From positions 1-64,000 of the forward strand of contig CAVXQE010000013.1 of assembly GCA_963763755.1 (NCBI GenBank): a stretch of 64,000 nt of DNA, read 5' to 3'. The stretch comes from Gaiellasilicea sp963763755. Its GTDB lineage: Bacteria; Actinomycetota; Thermoleophilia; Gaiellales; Gaiellaceae. A program made the translations under genes and the position numbers. Shown here one piece after another: positions 22,345 to 31,550 of this stretch (within the stretch, counting starts at the first letter, position 1; each line of letters opens with the position of its first letter). Under the pieces are notes generated by a model. It ran no database searches. It saw only the letters and a list, made by a program, of their open reading frames with translations, and was not told where the DNA came from.

Positions 22345-22710
22345 ATGACCGGACCGAGCACAATCGAGGAGTACCTCGCCGAGCTGCCGGAGGACGTGCG
22401 CGCTGCGCTCGAGCAGGTCCGCCGAACGATCAAGGCCGCGGCACCCGACACGACCGAGACGATCAGCTACCAGATGCCGACCTTCAAGTACCGGGGACGA
22501 GCGCTGGTGGGATTCGCAGCGTTCAAGAATCACTGCAGCCTGTTTCCGTACAGCCGGAAGGTGATGATCGTGCTCGAACAGGAGTTGCAGTCCTACGACA
22601 CGTCCGGCAAGGGAGCGACGATTCGCTTCTCGGCCGACAAGCCTCTCCCGGCGGCGCTGATCAAGAAGGTCGTGCAGACCCGGATCGAGGAGATCGAGGC
22701 TCGCACGTAA
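22345..22710 (+). CDS. DUF1801 (YdhG-type) protein
   Basis: Encodes a 121-residue DUF1801 family protein of unknown function. The hallmarks are TIEEYLAELPEDVRAALEQV, ETISYQMPTFKYRGRALVGF and KNHCSLFPYS. I chose ATG 22345, preceded by GAGAGTGAG. The family has a small alpha-beta fold related to frataxin-like proteins; no partner gene here suggests a pathway. Confidence 0.85.
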   Translation: MTGPSTIEEYLAELPEDVRAALEQVRRTIKAAAPDTTETISYQMPTFKYRGRALVGFAAFKNHCSLFPYSRKVMIVLEQELQSYDTSGKGATIRFSADKPLPAALIKKVVQTRIEEIEART

Positions 22711-22732
22711 CGCGTGGTCGAGGCCTTGTATC

Positions 22733-23536
22733 GTGTCGGCGGTGAAGCGGCACCGCGCGCACTTTGTGCCCCTCCTAGCCGTTGTGGCCGTCGCGGGCTT
22801 CACACTGGGAGCGTGTGGAGGCAGTGGCGACGGCAGCGTGCTGGCAACCCTGACCGGCGTGACGTCCACGAGACCGGCCCTCACCACGCCCACGCTACCC
22901 GCAGCGGCCGTGACCTCACCTCTCACGACCGCCGAGATCACGACTGCCGAGATCACGACCACGGAGATCGAGACGACCGCGCCCGAGCCGACAACCCCGC
23001 CAGAGACGGAACCGGCGCCGGCCGTGACCATCTTCGAGCCGGAGACGACGCCGGTCGAGACGGAGGAGCCTGCCGAACCGACAGCAGACACGACGAGCAC
23101 GCCGTGGGGCTGGATCATCCTCGGCGTCGTCTTGGTTGCAGCGCTCCTCGCCGGAGTGGTGTTCTGGAGACGTCGAAAGGCTGGATCTGCCGAATGGTCA
23201 AGGCACATGGCCGATCTCACACAGCGCTGCTTCGTGCTGCTGGACGACGTCCTCGCCCAGGGATCCGTCGTCACCGGCCATGTCCAGGCTCTCGCCGCCG
23301 AGGCGCAGACGCTCGAGACACGAGCACCAGATGATCTCTCGAGGAGCGCAGCCGGCCGGCTGCGGGCGCAGCTCGCGGAGCTCGCAGCCACGCTCGAGAC
23401 CGACCGCGCTCTGCGACTCGGATCGCCGCCGCCAAGCGCGGAGCAGCTCTCATACTCGACAGCTCTGATCCGCCAACAGGTCAATCAGCTTCAGGCCGTG
23501 CTGCGGCCGCCGGCCGCCGGCGGCACACCCACCTAA
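22733..23536 (+). CDS. lipoprotein with Thr/Glu/Pro-rich linker and one membrane span
   Basis: Encodes about 267 residues. The N-terminus is a lipoprotein signal (FVPLLAVVAVAGFTLGACGG, lipobox LGAC). Next comes a long low-complexity linker of Thr, Glu and Pro with repeated TTAEI. A membrane span (WGWIILGVVLVAALLAGVVFW) near 125-146 and RRRK follow. The C-terminal domain (about 110 residues) is helical and ends GGTPT. A cleaved lipoprotein signal and a second span would place the linker outside and the helical domain inside. Family unknown. Confidence 0.75.
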   Translation: MSAVKRHRAHFVPLLAVVAVAGFTLGACGGSGDGSVLATLTGVTSTRPALTTPTLPAAAVTSPLTTAEITTAEITTTEIETTAPEPTTPPETEPAPAVTIFEPETTPVETEEPAEPTADTTSTPWGWIILGVVLVAALLAGVVFWRRRKAGSAEWSRHMADLTQRCFVLLDDVLAQGSVVTGHVQALAAEAQTLETRAPDDLSRSAAGRLRAQLAELAATLETDRALRLGSPPPSAEQLSYSTALIRQQVNQLQAVLRPPAAGGTPT

Positions 23537-23641
23537 GTGGAACTGTTCGGCGCGCTGGGCGGTCAGGCCGGCGTGGACGGACGCACGCTCGACCAAGCTC
23601 TCTGGCAGTGGTCAAGTGAGCAGAGCGTGCCCGTCTACTGA
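23537..23641 (+). CDS. short reading frame directly after the lipoprotein gene, doubtful
   Basis: A 34-codon frame begins with GTG immediately after the TAA of the preceding gene and reads ELFGALGGQAGVDGRTLDQ then ALWQWSSEQSVPVY. Its end overlaps the end of the convergent gene. It could be a remnant of a lost gene or a small protein; no ribosome-binding site of its own is visible. Confidence 0.25.
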   Translation: MELFGALGGQAGVDGRTLDQALWQWSSEQSVPVY

Positions 23642-24249
23642 GCTGCGACGCGCCGTTCGTGAGTGCGGCAGTCGATGTTCGACACCTTCCGGTCGAGGTC
23701 GAGTACAACCTCGGCGAGGATCACCCATGAGTCGGCAAGGGACTCCCTGTTCTGCTGGCCGCGTGGCCGGAGTCGTCGATACGAGGCGGGAAGCTTCGTC
23801 AGGAGCTTGACGGCGAAGCTCTCACGCGTTCGGCTGTACTCCACCGACTCGCCGACAGGGACAGGACGACTCGCGCACTCTGCGTAGCGGATGGCGAGGT
23901 AGAGGGGCCGTTCGGACGATCGCCTTTTGCGAACTCTCTTTCGGTCGTGGTCGTCAGGTTGCGGGCAGGGCGCCACGGCGTTTCCGTCTTCGTCTTCCGT
24001 GAGGAGGTCGACGGTCACGGCCTCCGCGACGACGATCTCGTCGCCGTAGCGGTCGAGCGCATAGCCGGCCTCGATCGTCAACTCGCTGTCGGCTGGGCCC
24101 GGCCGGACGGCGAGGCCGCTGACGATCCCCCAGCCGTGCAGCATGCGGTTGTGCCGGCGGGCCTTCTCGCGGAAGTAGGACTGCTCCTGCGTTAGGTCGG
24201 CCTCGTTGAGTAGCTGCCCGGTGAAGAAGCGGGTGCGCTCGGTCGTCAC
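23635..24249 (-). CDS. protein of unknown function resembling phage-tail-cluster accessory proteins
   Basis: Encodes about 204 residues. I chose GTG 24249 (TTERTRFFTGQLLNEADL); GTG 24294 is an alternative. The N-terminal part RFFTGQLLNEADLTQEQSYF, followed by RRHNRMLHGWGIVSGLAVRP and AGYALDRYGDEIVV, resembles a family I recall near contractile injection system or phage-tail-like genes. No other tail gene lies in this window. The C-terminal half is charged (DHDRKRVRKRRSSERP) and ends VLDLDRKVSNIDCRTHE. Function unknown. Confidence 0.6.
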   Translation of the reverse strand: MTTERTRFFTGQLLNEADLTQEQSYFREKARRHNRMLHGWGIVSGLAVRPGPADSELTIEAGYALDRYGDEIVVAEAVTVDLLTEDEDGNAVAPCPQPDDHDRKRVRKRRSSERPLYLAIRYAECASRPVPVGESVEYSRTRESFAVKLLTKLPASYRRLRPRGQQNRESLADSWVILAEVVLDLDRKVSNIDCRTHERRVAAQ

Positions 24250-24331
24250 GATGGCGCAACCTACTACCGCCGAGGCGAGAGGGCGAGTTGTCACCGGTAG
24301 ACCTGGACCGGCTCGCAGACAGAGAAGAAGA

Positions 24332-24355
24332 AAGCCCCCGGAGGGCCGGGGGCTT
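24332..24355 (-). terminator. rho-independent terminator of the protease gene
   Basis: AAGCCCCCGG and CCGGGGGCTT form a 10-bp stem with a four-base loop. On the minus strand it is followed by TCTTCTTCTC. It lies 26 bases beyond the protease stop codon. Confidence 0.75.
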
Positions 24356-24380
24356 CCGTTGTCCGCGCTTCAGAGCCCAG

Positions 24381-25193
24381 CTACTGGTTCAGGAACCCGT
24401 TGAGGAAATTGCGCGAGTACGTGGTGTCGGTGCGTTGATAGCTGCCGGTCGCGTTGCACGAGAACGAGTTCACGTACGACGCGTCCCCGAGGACGTAACC
24501 GTTGATGAAGACCGGCCCGCCGGAATCGCCGAAGCATGACCCGCCGCCAGCCTTCGAGTCTTTGTCGTTGATCTGGAAGACGACGACCTCGCTCTGGACG
24601 TTCTTCAGATACGACGTGGTCATCCGCCGCTCGCGGATCACGATCTGCGCCTTCTTGTCGCCGATGTCGACGCCGTAGCCGGAGAGCGTGAACGTCTCGT
24701 TCTTCAACTCGCCCTGGTTCCCGTCCAGGTAGCCGACCGGTGGAAGCGGAGCGGGCGTGATGCCGGGCCACTTCGATGACGCCTGCGCGTCGAGGACGAC
24801 GACGCCCTGGTCGTGCTGCTTGGAGATCGACAGCTTGCCGGTCCAGCCGGGATCGGGATGGGCCGTACCCGTGATGTAGTGCGCCGCGCGAGCGGCCTTC
24901 TCCTCCGGCGTAATGCCCGGCGCCAGCGGATCGAGCTGGAGCGCGTCGTCGAACGAGACATAGACGTTGGTCGCCGGGCCTTCGGTGCAGTGGCCGGCAG
25001 TGAGCACCACCGTCTGGGAGATCAGCGTGCCGGAGCAGCGAAACCTGCCGTCCGCCGTCGTGAAGCGCACAAGCCCGACGTTCTTGTGCACGGTGTCGAC
25101 CTCACCCCCGGTGATAGCGAGGGCCGCGGTTGCGACGAGACCTGCCACACACGTCGCCAGCGCGAGCGTGACAAACAAGACTTTTCGAGTCAT
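24381..25193 (-). CDS. secreted trypsin-like serine protease (S1 family)
   Basis: Encodes a 270-residue exported protease. ATG 25193 follows AGGGGAAG. The signal peptide is KVLFVTLALATCVAGLVATA, ending near ALA before ITGGE. The catalytic His is in LTAGHC, the Asp probably in HDQGVVVLD, and the Ser in CFGDSGGPVF. A Cys pair around the active Ser and RFRCSGT are typical of the fold. It resembles bacterial trypsin-like proteins rather than degradative HtrA types, with no PDZ region. It stands alone on its strand. Confidence 0.88.
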   Translation of the reverse strand: MTRKVLFVTLALATCVAGLVATAALAITGGEVDTVHKNVGLVRFTTADGRFRCSGTLISQTVVLTAGHCTEGPATNVYVSFDDALQLDPLAPGITPEEKAARAAHYITGTAHPDPGWTGKLSISKQHDQGVVVLDAQASSKWPGITPAPLPPVGYLDGNQGELKNETFTLSGYGVDIGDKKAQIVIRERRMTTSYLKNVQSEVVVFQINDKDSKAGGGSCFGDSGGPVFINGYVLGDASYVNSFSCNATGSYQRTDTTYSRNFLNGFLNQ

Positions 25194-25416
25194 GGACTTC
25201 CCCTCCTTCGCTCTCGGTGCGGGGGAACCATACGTCCCCGACGCGCGCTCGTAGCTCGAGCACCGCACGCGGGGCAGCGGAACGCAGTTCTCGTGACAAC
25301 TGGCGTCGAGCGGCATCGCCAACACGCTCATCAGCGTGCCGCTGTACGGGGGATCCTGTTCGTCTCGAGACGACGGCCGCCGCGTCGGCCGACAGGAGCT
25401 CGGTGGTTCAGGCGCG

Positions 25417-26628
25417 CTACTTGATCAGCGTCAGCAGCTTGAACATCGGCAGGTACATGGAGATGATCACGATGCCGACCATCACTCCGACGCCGAGCAT
25501 CATGATCGGCTCGACGATCGACGTGAGAGCCTGGACCGAGGCGTCGACCTCGTCCTCGTAGAAGTCCGCGATCTTCCCGAGCATCTTCTCGAGCTCTCCG
25601 GTCTCCTCGCCGATCTTCACCATCTGGCTGACCATCGCCGGAAAGACCGGGTTCTCGACCAGCGGCTGCGCGATCGGCACACCTTCGCCGACCTTCTGGC
25701 GAACGCCGGCGAGTGCGTTTTCGACCACCCAGTTGCCGGATGTCTGGCCGGTGATCTCGAGCGCCTTGATGATGTCGACGCCTGCCGCGACGAGAGTCGA
25801 GAGCGTGCGCGAGAACCGCGCCATCGTCACCTTCAGCACGACGTCGCCGATCTTCATCGGCAGCTTCAGCTTCAGCGCGTCCCAGCGGCGGCGGCCCGTG
25901 TCGGTCTTCAGGAACTTCTTCAGCCCGAAGATGCCGATGATCGTGCCCGGCAGGAGGACGAACCAGGTCGCCTTGAGCAAGTTCGATGCGGCGAGCACCC
26001 ACTTCGTCAGCGTCGGCAGCTCGCCGTTGAGCTGGTCGAAGATGCTCACGAAGATCGGGACGAGGAAGAGGAGCATTCCGCACAGCACGAGGGTGGCGAA
26101 GATCAGCACCATCGTCGGGTAGATCATCGCGCCCTTGACGCGGCGCTTGATCGCAGCTTCCTTCTCGATCTGGAACGCGACGCGGTCGAGCACGACGTCC
26201 AGGATTCCGGCGGCCTCGCCGGCCTCGACCATCGAGACGTAGAGGCGGTTGAACACCTTCGGGTGGCGCGCCATCGACTGCGAGAGAAGCATTCCGCCCT
26301 CGACGTCTGCGCGCAGCTCGCGGATCACGGAGGCGAGGTAGACGTCATCGGTCTGCTGCTCGAGGATCACGAGTGCGCTGACGACGTTCAGGCCGGCCTC
26401 GATCATCGTGGCGAACTGCCGGGAGAAGATCTGGAGAGACTTCGGCTTGACCTTCTTGAACGCCGTGCGCGCGGAGACTTCGCCGCTCGCGTTCAGCTCG
26501 CTGATTCGGGTGGCCAGGAGGCCGCGGACGCGCAGCTGCTCGCGGGCCGAAGTGGGATCGGGCGCGTGCAGCTCGCCGGCTGACTCGACTCCGGCGGAGT
26601 TGATCGCTTTGAAGGCGTAAGCGGCCAT
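25417..26628 (-). CDS. pilC: type IV pilus inner-membrane platform protein PilC
   Basis: Encodes a 403-residue GspF-domain protein that couples the pilus motors to pilin assembly in the inner membrane. Two GspF repeats are visible: LQIFSRQFATMIEAGLNVVS to about residue 200, and VTMARFSRTLSTLVAAGVDI to the end. Three membrane spans are seen (for example YPTMVLIFATLVLCGMLLFL and the C-terminal MMLGVGVMVGIVIISMYLPM). The frame is intact. ATG 26628 lies seven bases after a sigma-28-type -10, so pilC probably has its own leaderless transcript besides read-through from pilV. Confidence 0.95.
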   Translation of the reverse strand: MAAYAFKAINSAGVESAGELHAPDPTSAREQLRVRGLLATRISELNASGEVSARTAFKKVKPKSLQIFSRQFATMIEAGLNVVSALVILEQQTDDVYLASVIRELRADVEGGMLLSQSMARHPKVFNRLYVSMVEAGEAAGILDVVLDRVAFQIEKEAAIKRRVKGAMIYPTMVLIFATLVLCGMLLFLVPIFVSIFDQLNGELPTLTKWVLAASNLLKATWFVLLPGTIIGIFGLKKFLKTDTGRRRWDALKLKLPMKIGDVVLKVTMARFSRTLSTLVAAGVDIIKALEITGQTSGNWVVENALAGVRQKVGEGVPIAQPLVENPVFPAMVSQMVKIGEETGELEKMLGKIADFYEDEVDASVQALTSIVEPIMMLGVGVMVGIVIISMYLPMFKLLTLIK

Positions 26629-26635
26629 TTCTCGG

Positions 26636-26663
26636 CTATCGGCAGGGTCGTGCGCGCACTTGA
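26636..26663 (-). promoter_or_regulatory. sigma-28-type promoter of pilC
   Basis: On the minus strand TCAAGTGC (26663-26656) is followed after exactly 12 bases by GCCGATAG (26643-26636), then seven bases and the pilC ATG. This matches the FliA/WhiG consensus (TAAAGTTT, then GCCGATAA). The -35 end abuts the pilV stop codon. Confidence 0.75.
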
Positions 26664-26664
26664 A

Positions 26665-27183
26665 CTAGCCCGTCGACTGGTCGAAGTTGGACGTCACGCG
26701 CGCGAGAGTCTTCAGCGGGCTCGACCTGCGGACGACCACGGTCACCCGCTTGAGCGCGCGGCCGTTCGTCGGCGTCTGCAGTGATGATGAAGGTGTCGAT
26801 CCGGTACGAGCGGCCGTCAGGGCTCGGAGGCGTGCTCGAGCTGTTCACGGTCTGGGTGGGAATGCAGGCAGCCGCGACCGGCGCGGTGCAGGCGCCCGTC
26901 ACCCGCGTGCCCGGGATAGGCGACGTCTCCGGTGTACGTCCCGTCGACCGCTGTCGTGTTGAGCGAGATCGCCGAATACAGGATCGCGCGGTAGAGCTCC
27001 ATCTGCTTGTCGGCGAGCATCGACGCCGTCGACGGTCTCGGAGGAGCGGAGAAGCGCAAGCGAGCCGCCGTTGAACGCGGCCACGACGGCGAGGATGCCG
27101 ACGTTCAGGACGACGAGGGAGATCATCAGCTCGACGAGCCCAAAGCCCTCTTCCGTTCGCAGGCGCTGGATCGGTCCGGTCAT
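26665..27183 (-). CDS. pilV: PilV-like minor prepilin, about three apparent frameshifts
   Basis: Encodes a type IV prepilin of about 170 residues when reconstructed. The N-terminus EEGFGLVELMISLVVLNVGI has the prepilin cleavage Gly before Phe and Glu at mature position 5. Later pieces lie in other frames: MLADKQMELYRAILYSAIS, then RSYRIDTFIITADAD, then LKRVTVVVRRSSPLKTLARV, ending at the TAG at 26665. All are typical of PilV pseudopilins and line up in order, which indicates sequence errors near 27040, 26900 and 26760. It is nine bases downstream of the pilP-like gene. Confidence 0.8.
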
Positions 27184-27191
27184 CGCTCGCC

Positions 27192-28010
27192 CTACTTCTT
27201 CGGCGGGACGAAGCCCGCGACCGTCAGGAGCTCGAGGTCGTACCGGCTTCCGTCCGAGGTGTTCTGCAGCGTCAGCCGCTTCCCGATCTGCAGCTTGATC
27301 GTCTGCTTGCCGTTCGTGTAGCTGCCGCCGGCCACGCTGATCAGCGCGGACTTGCCGTCGCTGGCGAGCGAGTCGAGGACGAAGACGGGGTCCGCGGCCG
27401 GGAACTCCCCGAGCGTGGCGACGCTTTCGGTCACGCCGTTGATCGAGATCGTGGTCTCCGTCGCGGTCGCGGGCGGGGCGGGCGTGTCGACCGACGGAGT
27501 GGTGCTCACCGGGGGAGCGTTCGGATCCTGATCCTGCGGGTTCGAGCCGAGCGGGTCGAACGTGCCGGCGGGCACGGCGCCCGACGTGCTGGGAGTCTCC
27601 GCCGCCGGCGTGGTGGGGGCTGAATCGTTGGCCGGGGCCGGGTTCTCGCTCGGCACGGCCTCGGTCTGCTGCTGCGCAAACGGGTCCTTGGTCGCGAAGC
27701 TGTCGATCGAGAGCAACTGGCCGCTCTCGGCGTCCGGCGCGACGTCGGAGTCGGCGAGCACCGCCTCCTGCGCCGGCACGACCGGTGCCGCGCTCGCCGG
27801 CGCGGCCGGGTCCGGAACCGCCCCGCTTGCGGGCGGCGTGGCCACGGGGGTTGCGGGCGCCGCGACGGCTGCCGGCTGCGGCCCTTTCATCATCTTCATC
27901 ATCTTGGGGCCCTGGAAGGCGACAACCGCGGCAAGCAGCACGCACAGCCCGATCGCGAGCTTCTTCTGCTTGGCCTGCTTGGCCTTCAGAGGATCGACAC
28001 GCTTCGCCAT
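27192..28010 (-). CDS. PilP/GspC-like periplasmic linker protein
   Basis: Encodes 272 residues. A basic start and one span (KKLAIGLCVLLAAVVAFQGP) lead into a very long Ala/Pro/Thr-rich linker (about 45-175) containing LLSIDSFATKDPFAQQ. A compact C-terminal domain follows (ISINGVTESVATLGEFPAAD, then GKQTIKLQIGKRLTLQNTSD). Layout and place after pilO match PilP-type proteins that extend from the inner membrane alignment complex. ATG 28010 overlaps the pilO stop by one base. The frame is intact. Confidence 0.75.
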   Translation of the reverse strand: MAKRVDPLKAKQAKQKKLAIGLCVLLAAVVAFQGPKMMKMMKGPQPAAVAAPATPVATPPASGAVPDPAAPASAAPVVPAQEAVLADSDVAPDAESGQLLSIDSFATKDPFAQQQTEAVPSENPAPANDSAPTTPAAETPSTSGAVPAGTFDPLGSNPQDQDPNAPPVSTTPSVDTPAPPATATETTISINGVTESVATLGEFPAADPVFVLDSLASDGKSALISVAGGSYTNGKQTIKLQIGKRLTLQNTSDGSRYDLELLTVAGFVPPKK

Positions 28011-28700
28011 CAGGGGCTCGCCTCCGCTCCAGTTGGTGCGGCGGCCGGCGCAGGTGCCGGTGTCGCTGCATTCGGATCTGCTGCCGGCGTCGTCGCCGCC
28101 GGCGGTGCGCCGGCGCTGGCCGGGACATCGTTCCCGTAGACGTACGCGACGACGGAGAGTGTGGCCGCGAGCTCCGGGAATCCCTTCGGCGCTTCGGCGA
28201 AGGAGATCGACTCGACGGAGAAGAGCCGGCCGGCGGCGCGAAGCTCGCCTGCGCGAACGCCGACCAGCGTCCGGAGCCGGAAGAGAAAGTCCGAGAGCTC
28301 GTAGAAGTTGCCGTTGAAGGCGAGCGTGATCGGCACGGTCTGGTAGTCGCCGACGACCGCGGACGCGAGCCGGCGTGACCGACTGGAACTCGATTCCGGT
28401 CTCCTCGGCGATACGGTCGAGCTCGAGCAGGATGCCCGGCATGTCCGGAGCGGACGGCATCGCCTTCGCGAGCCGGAAGATGTCCGCAACCGCGATCGGC
28501 TTCGTGTCCTCGTTGGGCCGAGGCGTGGCGGCGATGCGGGCGTTCGTGACCGTGATCTCCAACGCGGCGACCTCGGCCTTGAGCGCCGACGCCTCGGCCC
28601 GCTTCGGGCTCACGAGGACGAACCAGAAGACGAGCGCGTAGACGAGCACGCCGCCGATCACGGCGATGAAGAGCGCGCGGGGTGAGAGCTTCCGCTTCAC
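28010..28700 (-). CDS. pilO: pilus alignment protein PilO, one apparent frameshift
   Basis: Encodes about 230 residues. GTG 28700 overlaps the pilN stop (GTGA). One membrane span (ALFIAVIGGVLVYALVFWFV) is followed by a coiled coil (RAEASALKAEVAALEITVTN). A ferredoxin-like PilO domain then follows: PGILLELDRIAEETGIEFQS and, in the next frame after an indel near 28370, YQTVPITLAFNGNFYELSDF. The C-terminal tail is Ala/Pro-rich. PilO pairs with PilN in the inner-membrane complex. Confidence 0.85.
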
Positions 28701-29321
28701 GGCGTCGCTCCGGGAGCCTTGACGGTCGGCCTGAATCGTGAACTGCGACGAGGTCTCCGAGGCTTGAGCTCCAGGCTTGCGAGCTCGACAGCAGCTGGAC
28801 GTCGCTGAGCGCAGGGACGACACCGAGGCGGGCCAGGAACCGGGCCACGCCGCGCTGGGAGTACGTCGAGCCGATCATCGTGACGCTCGCGCCGGGAGGC
28901 CCGACGGCACCGGTCGTCGTGCTGGCGTCGGCCGTCTGCCCGGACGCACTCGTGAGGCTTGTCAGCCAGACATCTTCCGGCAGCACCTGCGAGATCTGGC
29001 TCAGGACGCGATCCCAGGCGACACGCGTCGACAGCGCGCCCGACAGGGCGGTGATGCGCAGGTTCTTCTCCGACGCGAGCGCCAGAGTTGGTCTCCGACT
29101 CCTGCTGGTCGACCGCCGCGTGCGGCAGCGCCGCAAGCTGAGCATTCAGGGAGTCGCGCTCTGCGTTCTGCTGCTGGATCGAACCACCGGCGCCGATCAT
29201 CAGCGCAGTCAGGGTCGACGGTCACGAGCGCGACCCCACCGGCGGCGCCGAAGGCGACGCCACGCATCGCCGCAAAGCTGCGGGGCTGCTCGTCGCGCGG
29301 GAGAAGGTTGACCGCACGCAT
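28697..29321 (-). CDS. pilN: pilus alignment protein PilN, several apparent frameshifts
   Basis: Encodes about 205 residues when reconstructed. It starts MRAVNLLPRDEQPRSF, the conserved N-terminus that docks into the PilM groove. A membrane span follows (MRGVAFGAAGGVALVT). Later segments lie in different frames: QQQNAERDSLNAQLAALP, ITALSGALSTRVAWDRVLSQ, LPEDVWLTSLTSASGQTAD, SETSSQFTIQA and the final KAPGATP. Four or five single-base errors would restore one frame. ATG 29321 lies three bases after the pilM stop. Confidence 0.82.
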
Positions 29322-29324
29322 CGG

Positions 29325-31549
29325 CTAGTCCTCGATCCCGAGGCCGATGGCGATGGCGAACGAGCCGGTCTGGTCGCGCTCGCGCACCTTCTTGGAGACC
29401 TTCACACGAGCGAACGGATCCGCGACGCGGACGGGCACGCCGATCAGGCGCTCGAGCTCGGTGCTGAGCCCGGGCAGATGCGTTGTGCCGCCGGTGAGGA
29501 CGATCTCGCCGATGCCCAGCGAGCCGGGCTGGTTCTGGTAGAACTGGAGCGAGGAGACGAGCTCCCGCGCAAACGTCTGTAGCTGCCGTCTGGCGGCCTC
29601 GTGGGCGGCCGTGAGCTGATCTTCGCTGAAGCCGTCCGGGAGCCTCGGTCGGCCCGCCGAAGGAGAGCGCCCGCTTGATGCGCTCGGCTTCCGTGGGAGA
29701 CATGTCGAGCGCCCGCGCAATCGCGACGTTCAGCGACCAGCCGCCCCACTCGAGCACGCGCGTGAACTCGCAGATGCGCCCGTCGGAGACGGCGAAGGTG
29801 GAGCGATCGTGGCCGACCGAGACCGCAACGACGGCGCCGCGCTCGGAGCCGGGAAGCGGGTCGTGTGGCTCGGCGACGGCACGGAGGAGTGCAAATGCCT
29901 CGAGGTCGATGCCGACGATCTGCAGACCCGCCTTCTCGCACGCATAGACGTAGCGATCGACGAGCTCGCGGTAGGCGACGACGAGGAGAACACGGCTGAC
30001 GGGCTGCCCTTCGGCGTTGACCGACTCGGAGAGCACCTGGTAGTCGAGCACCGCGTCCTCGATCGGGATCGGCAGCACCTCCTGCGCACGGAAGCGAATC
30101 GCGTTCGCAAGCTGCTTCGGGTCGTCGATGCCGACGACGTCGAACGTTCTGACGCCGATCCGGTTGTTCGCGATTCCCAGGCGGATGCCGCGCTTCGGGA
30201 GGTTGTGACGCTTGAAGAAGTCCCGCAGCGCAACGGCGAGAGCCTCGGGGTCGCGGAGCTCCCCGCCGACGACGATGCCCTGGTCGAGCGGCTCGCGCAC
30301 GGCCTGCACGAGCTCGGGTGAGCTGCCGTTGTTGATACGGGCTGCGGCGATCTGGGAGCCGCCGATCTTGAGACCGACGATCTTCTTCGCGCTCTTGCCG
30401 GGAAGCGAGGTCTTGGAGACGGAAGGCTTCGGGCGCGGCAGGCGGAGCATCTTCGACTTCGGCTTCGACTCAGCCTTGGGCTTCGACGCTGCCGGCTCGG
30501 CGGCGTCCCATTGCTTCGCCGAGCGCTTGAACGAGAAGTCGCGCTTGTAGAACGGCACCTTCGCGCCGGTGCTGGGGTCACCGGTCTCGGCGATCGGCTG
30601 CTCACTCGGCTGGCTTCCGGCCTTGCGGCTTGCGCTCGTCCTTGGGCTTGCGCTCTTTCTTCTGCTTCGGCTCTTTCTTCTGCTTGGGCTCTTTCTTCTG
30701 CTTGGGCTCGCTCGAGCCGCGCTTGAGCGAGAAGTCCTTCTTGTAGAACGGCACCTTCGGCGCCGTCACCTCCTCCCGACTGCGACAGGGAGCTCGGGCG
30801 CGACATCGGTCACGGCCTCGGGAACGTCCACGTCCTGCTCGAGAGGAAGCTCCGGCAGGGCGGCGATCGCCGGCGCCGGTGCGAGGGCTGCCGGTGGCAG
30901 CTCGGGCGCGACGACCGCAGGCGGAAGCTCGGGTACGACGATCGCGGGCGGGAGCTCGAGGTCGAGCTCGAGGTCGAGATCGGGAGCGAGGACGGGCGCG
31001 ACCGGACGAGCGGCTCCGGGGGCGCGAGCGGCTCGAGTTCGACTCGACGCGACCGGCTCGAGCGCGAAGACCGGAGTGGGCGCGGCCTCCTCGACCGCGG
31101 GGACGAGCGAGATCGGCGACGGCGGAGCCTCCGGCAGGAGATCCGGGACGAGCGAGAGAGGCTCCTCCGGGGGCTCGGAGACTTCCTCCAGCGGCTTCGT
31201 CAGCCAGTCATGCTCGATCGGGGCCGGCTGGATCGGGGCCTGCGCGACCGGGGCCGGCGCGACCGGGGCCGGCGGCGGCGCGACGGGCTCGGGGAACGGC
31301 GCGTACCTGGCGATCAGATCCAGGTCGACGGTCGGCGCACCTTCGAGCGGTGCTTCCGGCTCGACCACGAGCGTCGGCAGCGGCCACGGACACACCGTCG
31401 GCGTCGGCCTGCTTGGCCTTCTTGCCGAACGAGATCTCCTTCTTCCAGAGAGGCGCGGAGCCAGGATCGCTCTCGGCCGTGCCCTCGTCGGGCTTGCGCC
31501 GGAACGAGATCTCCTTCTTCCAGATCGGGGTGTTCTTCTCGTCGCTCAT
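29325..31549 (-). CDS. pilM: PilM-like actin-fold protein with a long N-terminal extension, several frameshifts
   Basis: The C-terminal 370 residues (from about 30440) are PilM: KIVGLKIGGSQIAAARINNG, GIDDPKQLANAIRFRAQEVL and EIVLTGGTTHLPGLSTELER, an ATP-binding actin-like fold that binds PilN. Upstream, reading back to ATG 31549, lies a Pro/Ala/Glu-rich region and a Lys-rich EPKQKKE repeat, carrying four copies of a short motif (WKKEISF or FYKKDFS). The pieces occupy changing frames with shifts near 31400, 30768, 30610 and 29660, but no other start is compelling. Either one protein of about 740 residues or a separate linker protein plus PilM is possible. It follows the pilT1 stop by one base. 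Confidence 0.75.
30523..31525 (-). repeat. four-copy Lys/aromatic peptide motif in the PilM extension
   Basis: Four related segments are encoded at 31525-31493 (IWKKEISFRRK), 31450-31418 (LWKKEISFGKK), 30754-30719 (VPFYKKDFSLKR) and 30558-30523 (VPFYKRDFSFKR). The shared pattern is aromatic-Lys-basic-acidic-hydrophobic-Ser-Phe/Leu followed by basic residues. They are separated by low-complexity Pro/Ala/Glu or Lys-rich linkers. Confidence 0.75.
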
Positions 31550-31550
31550 C

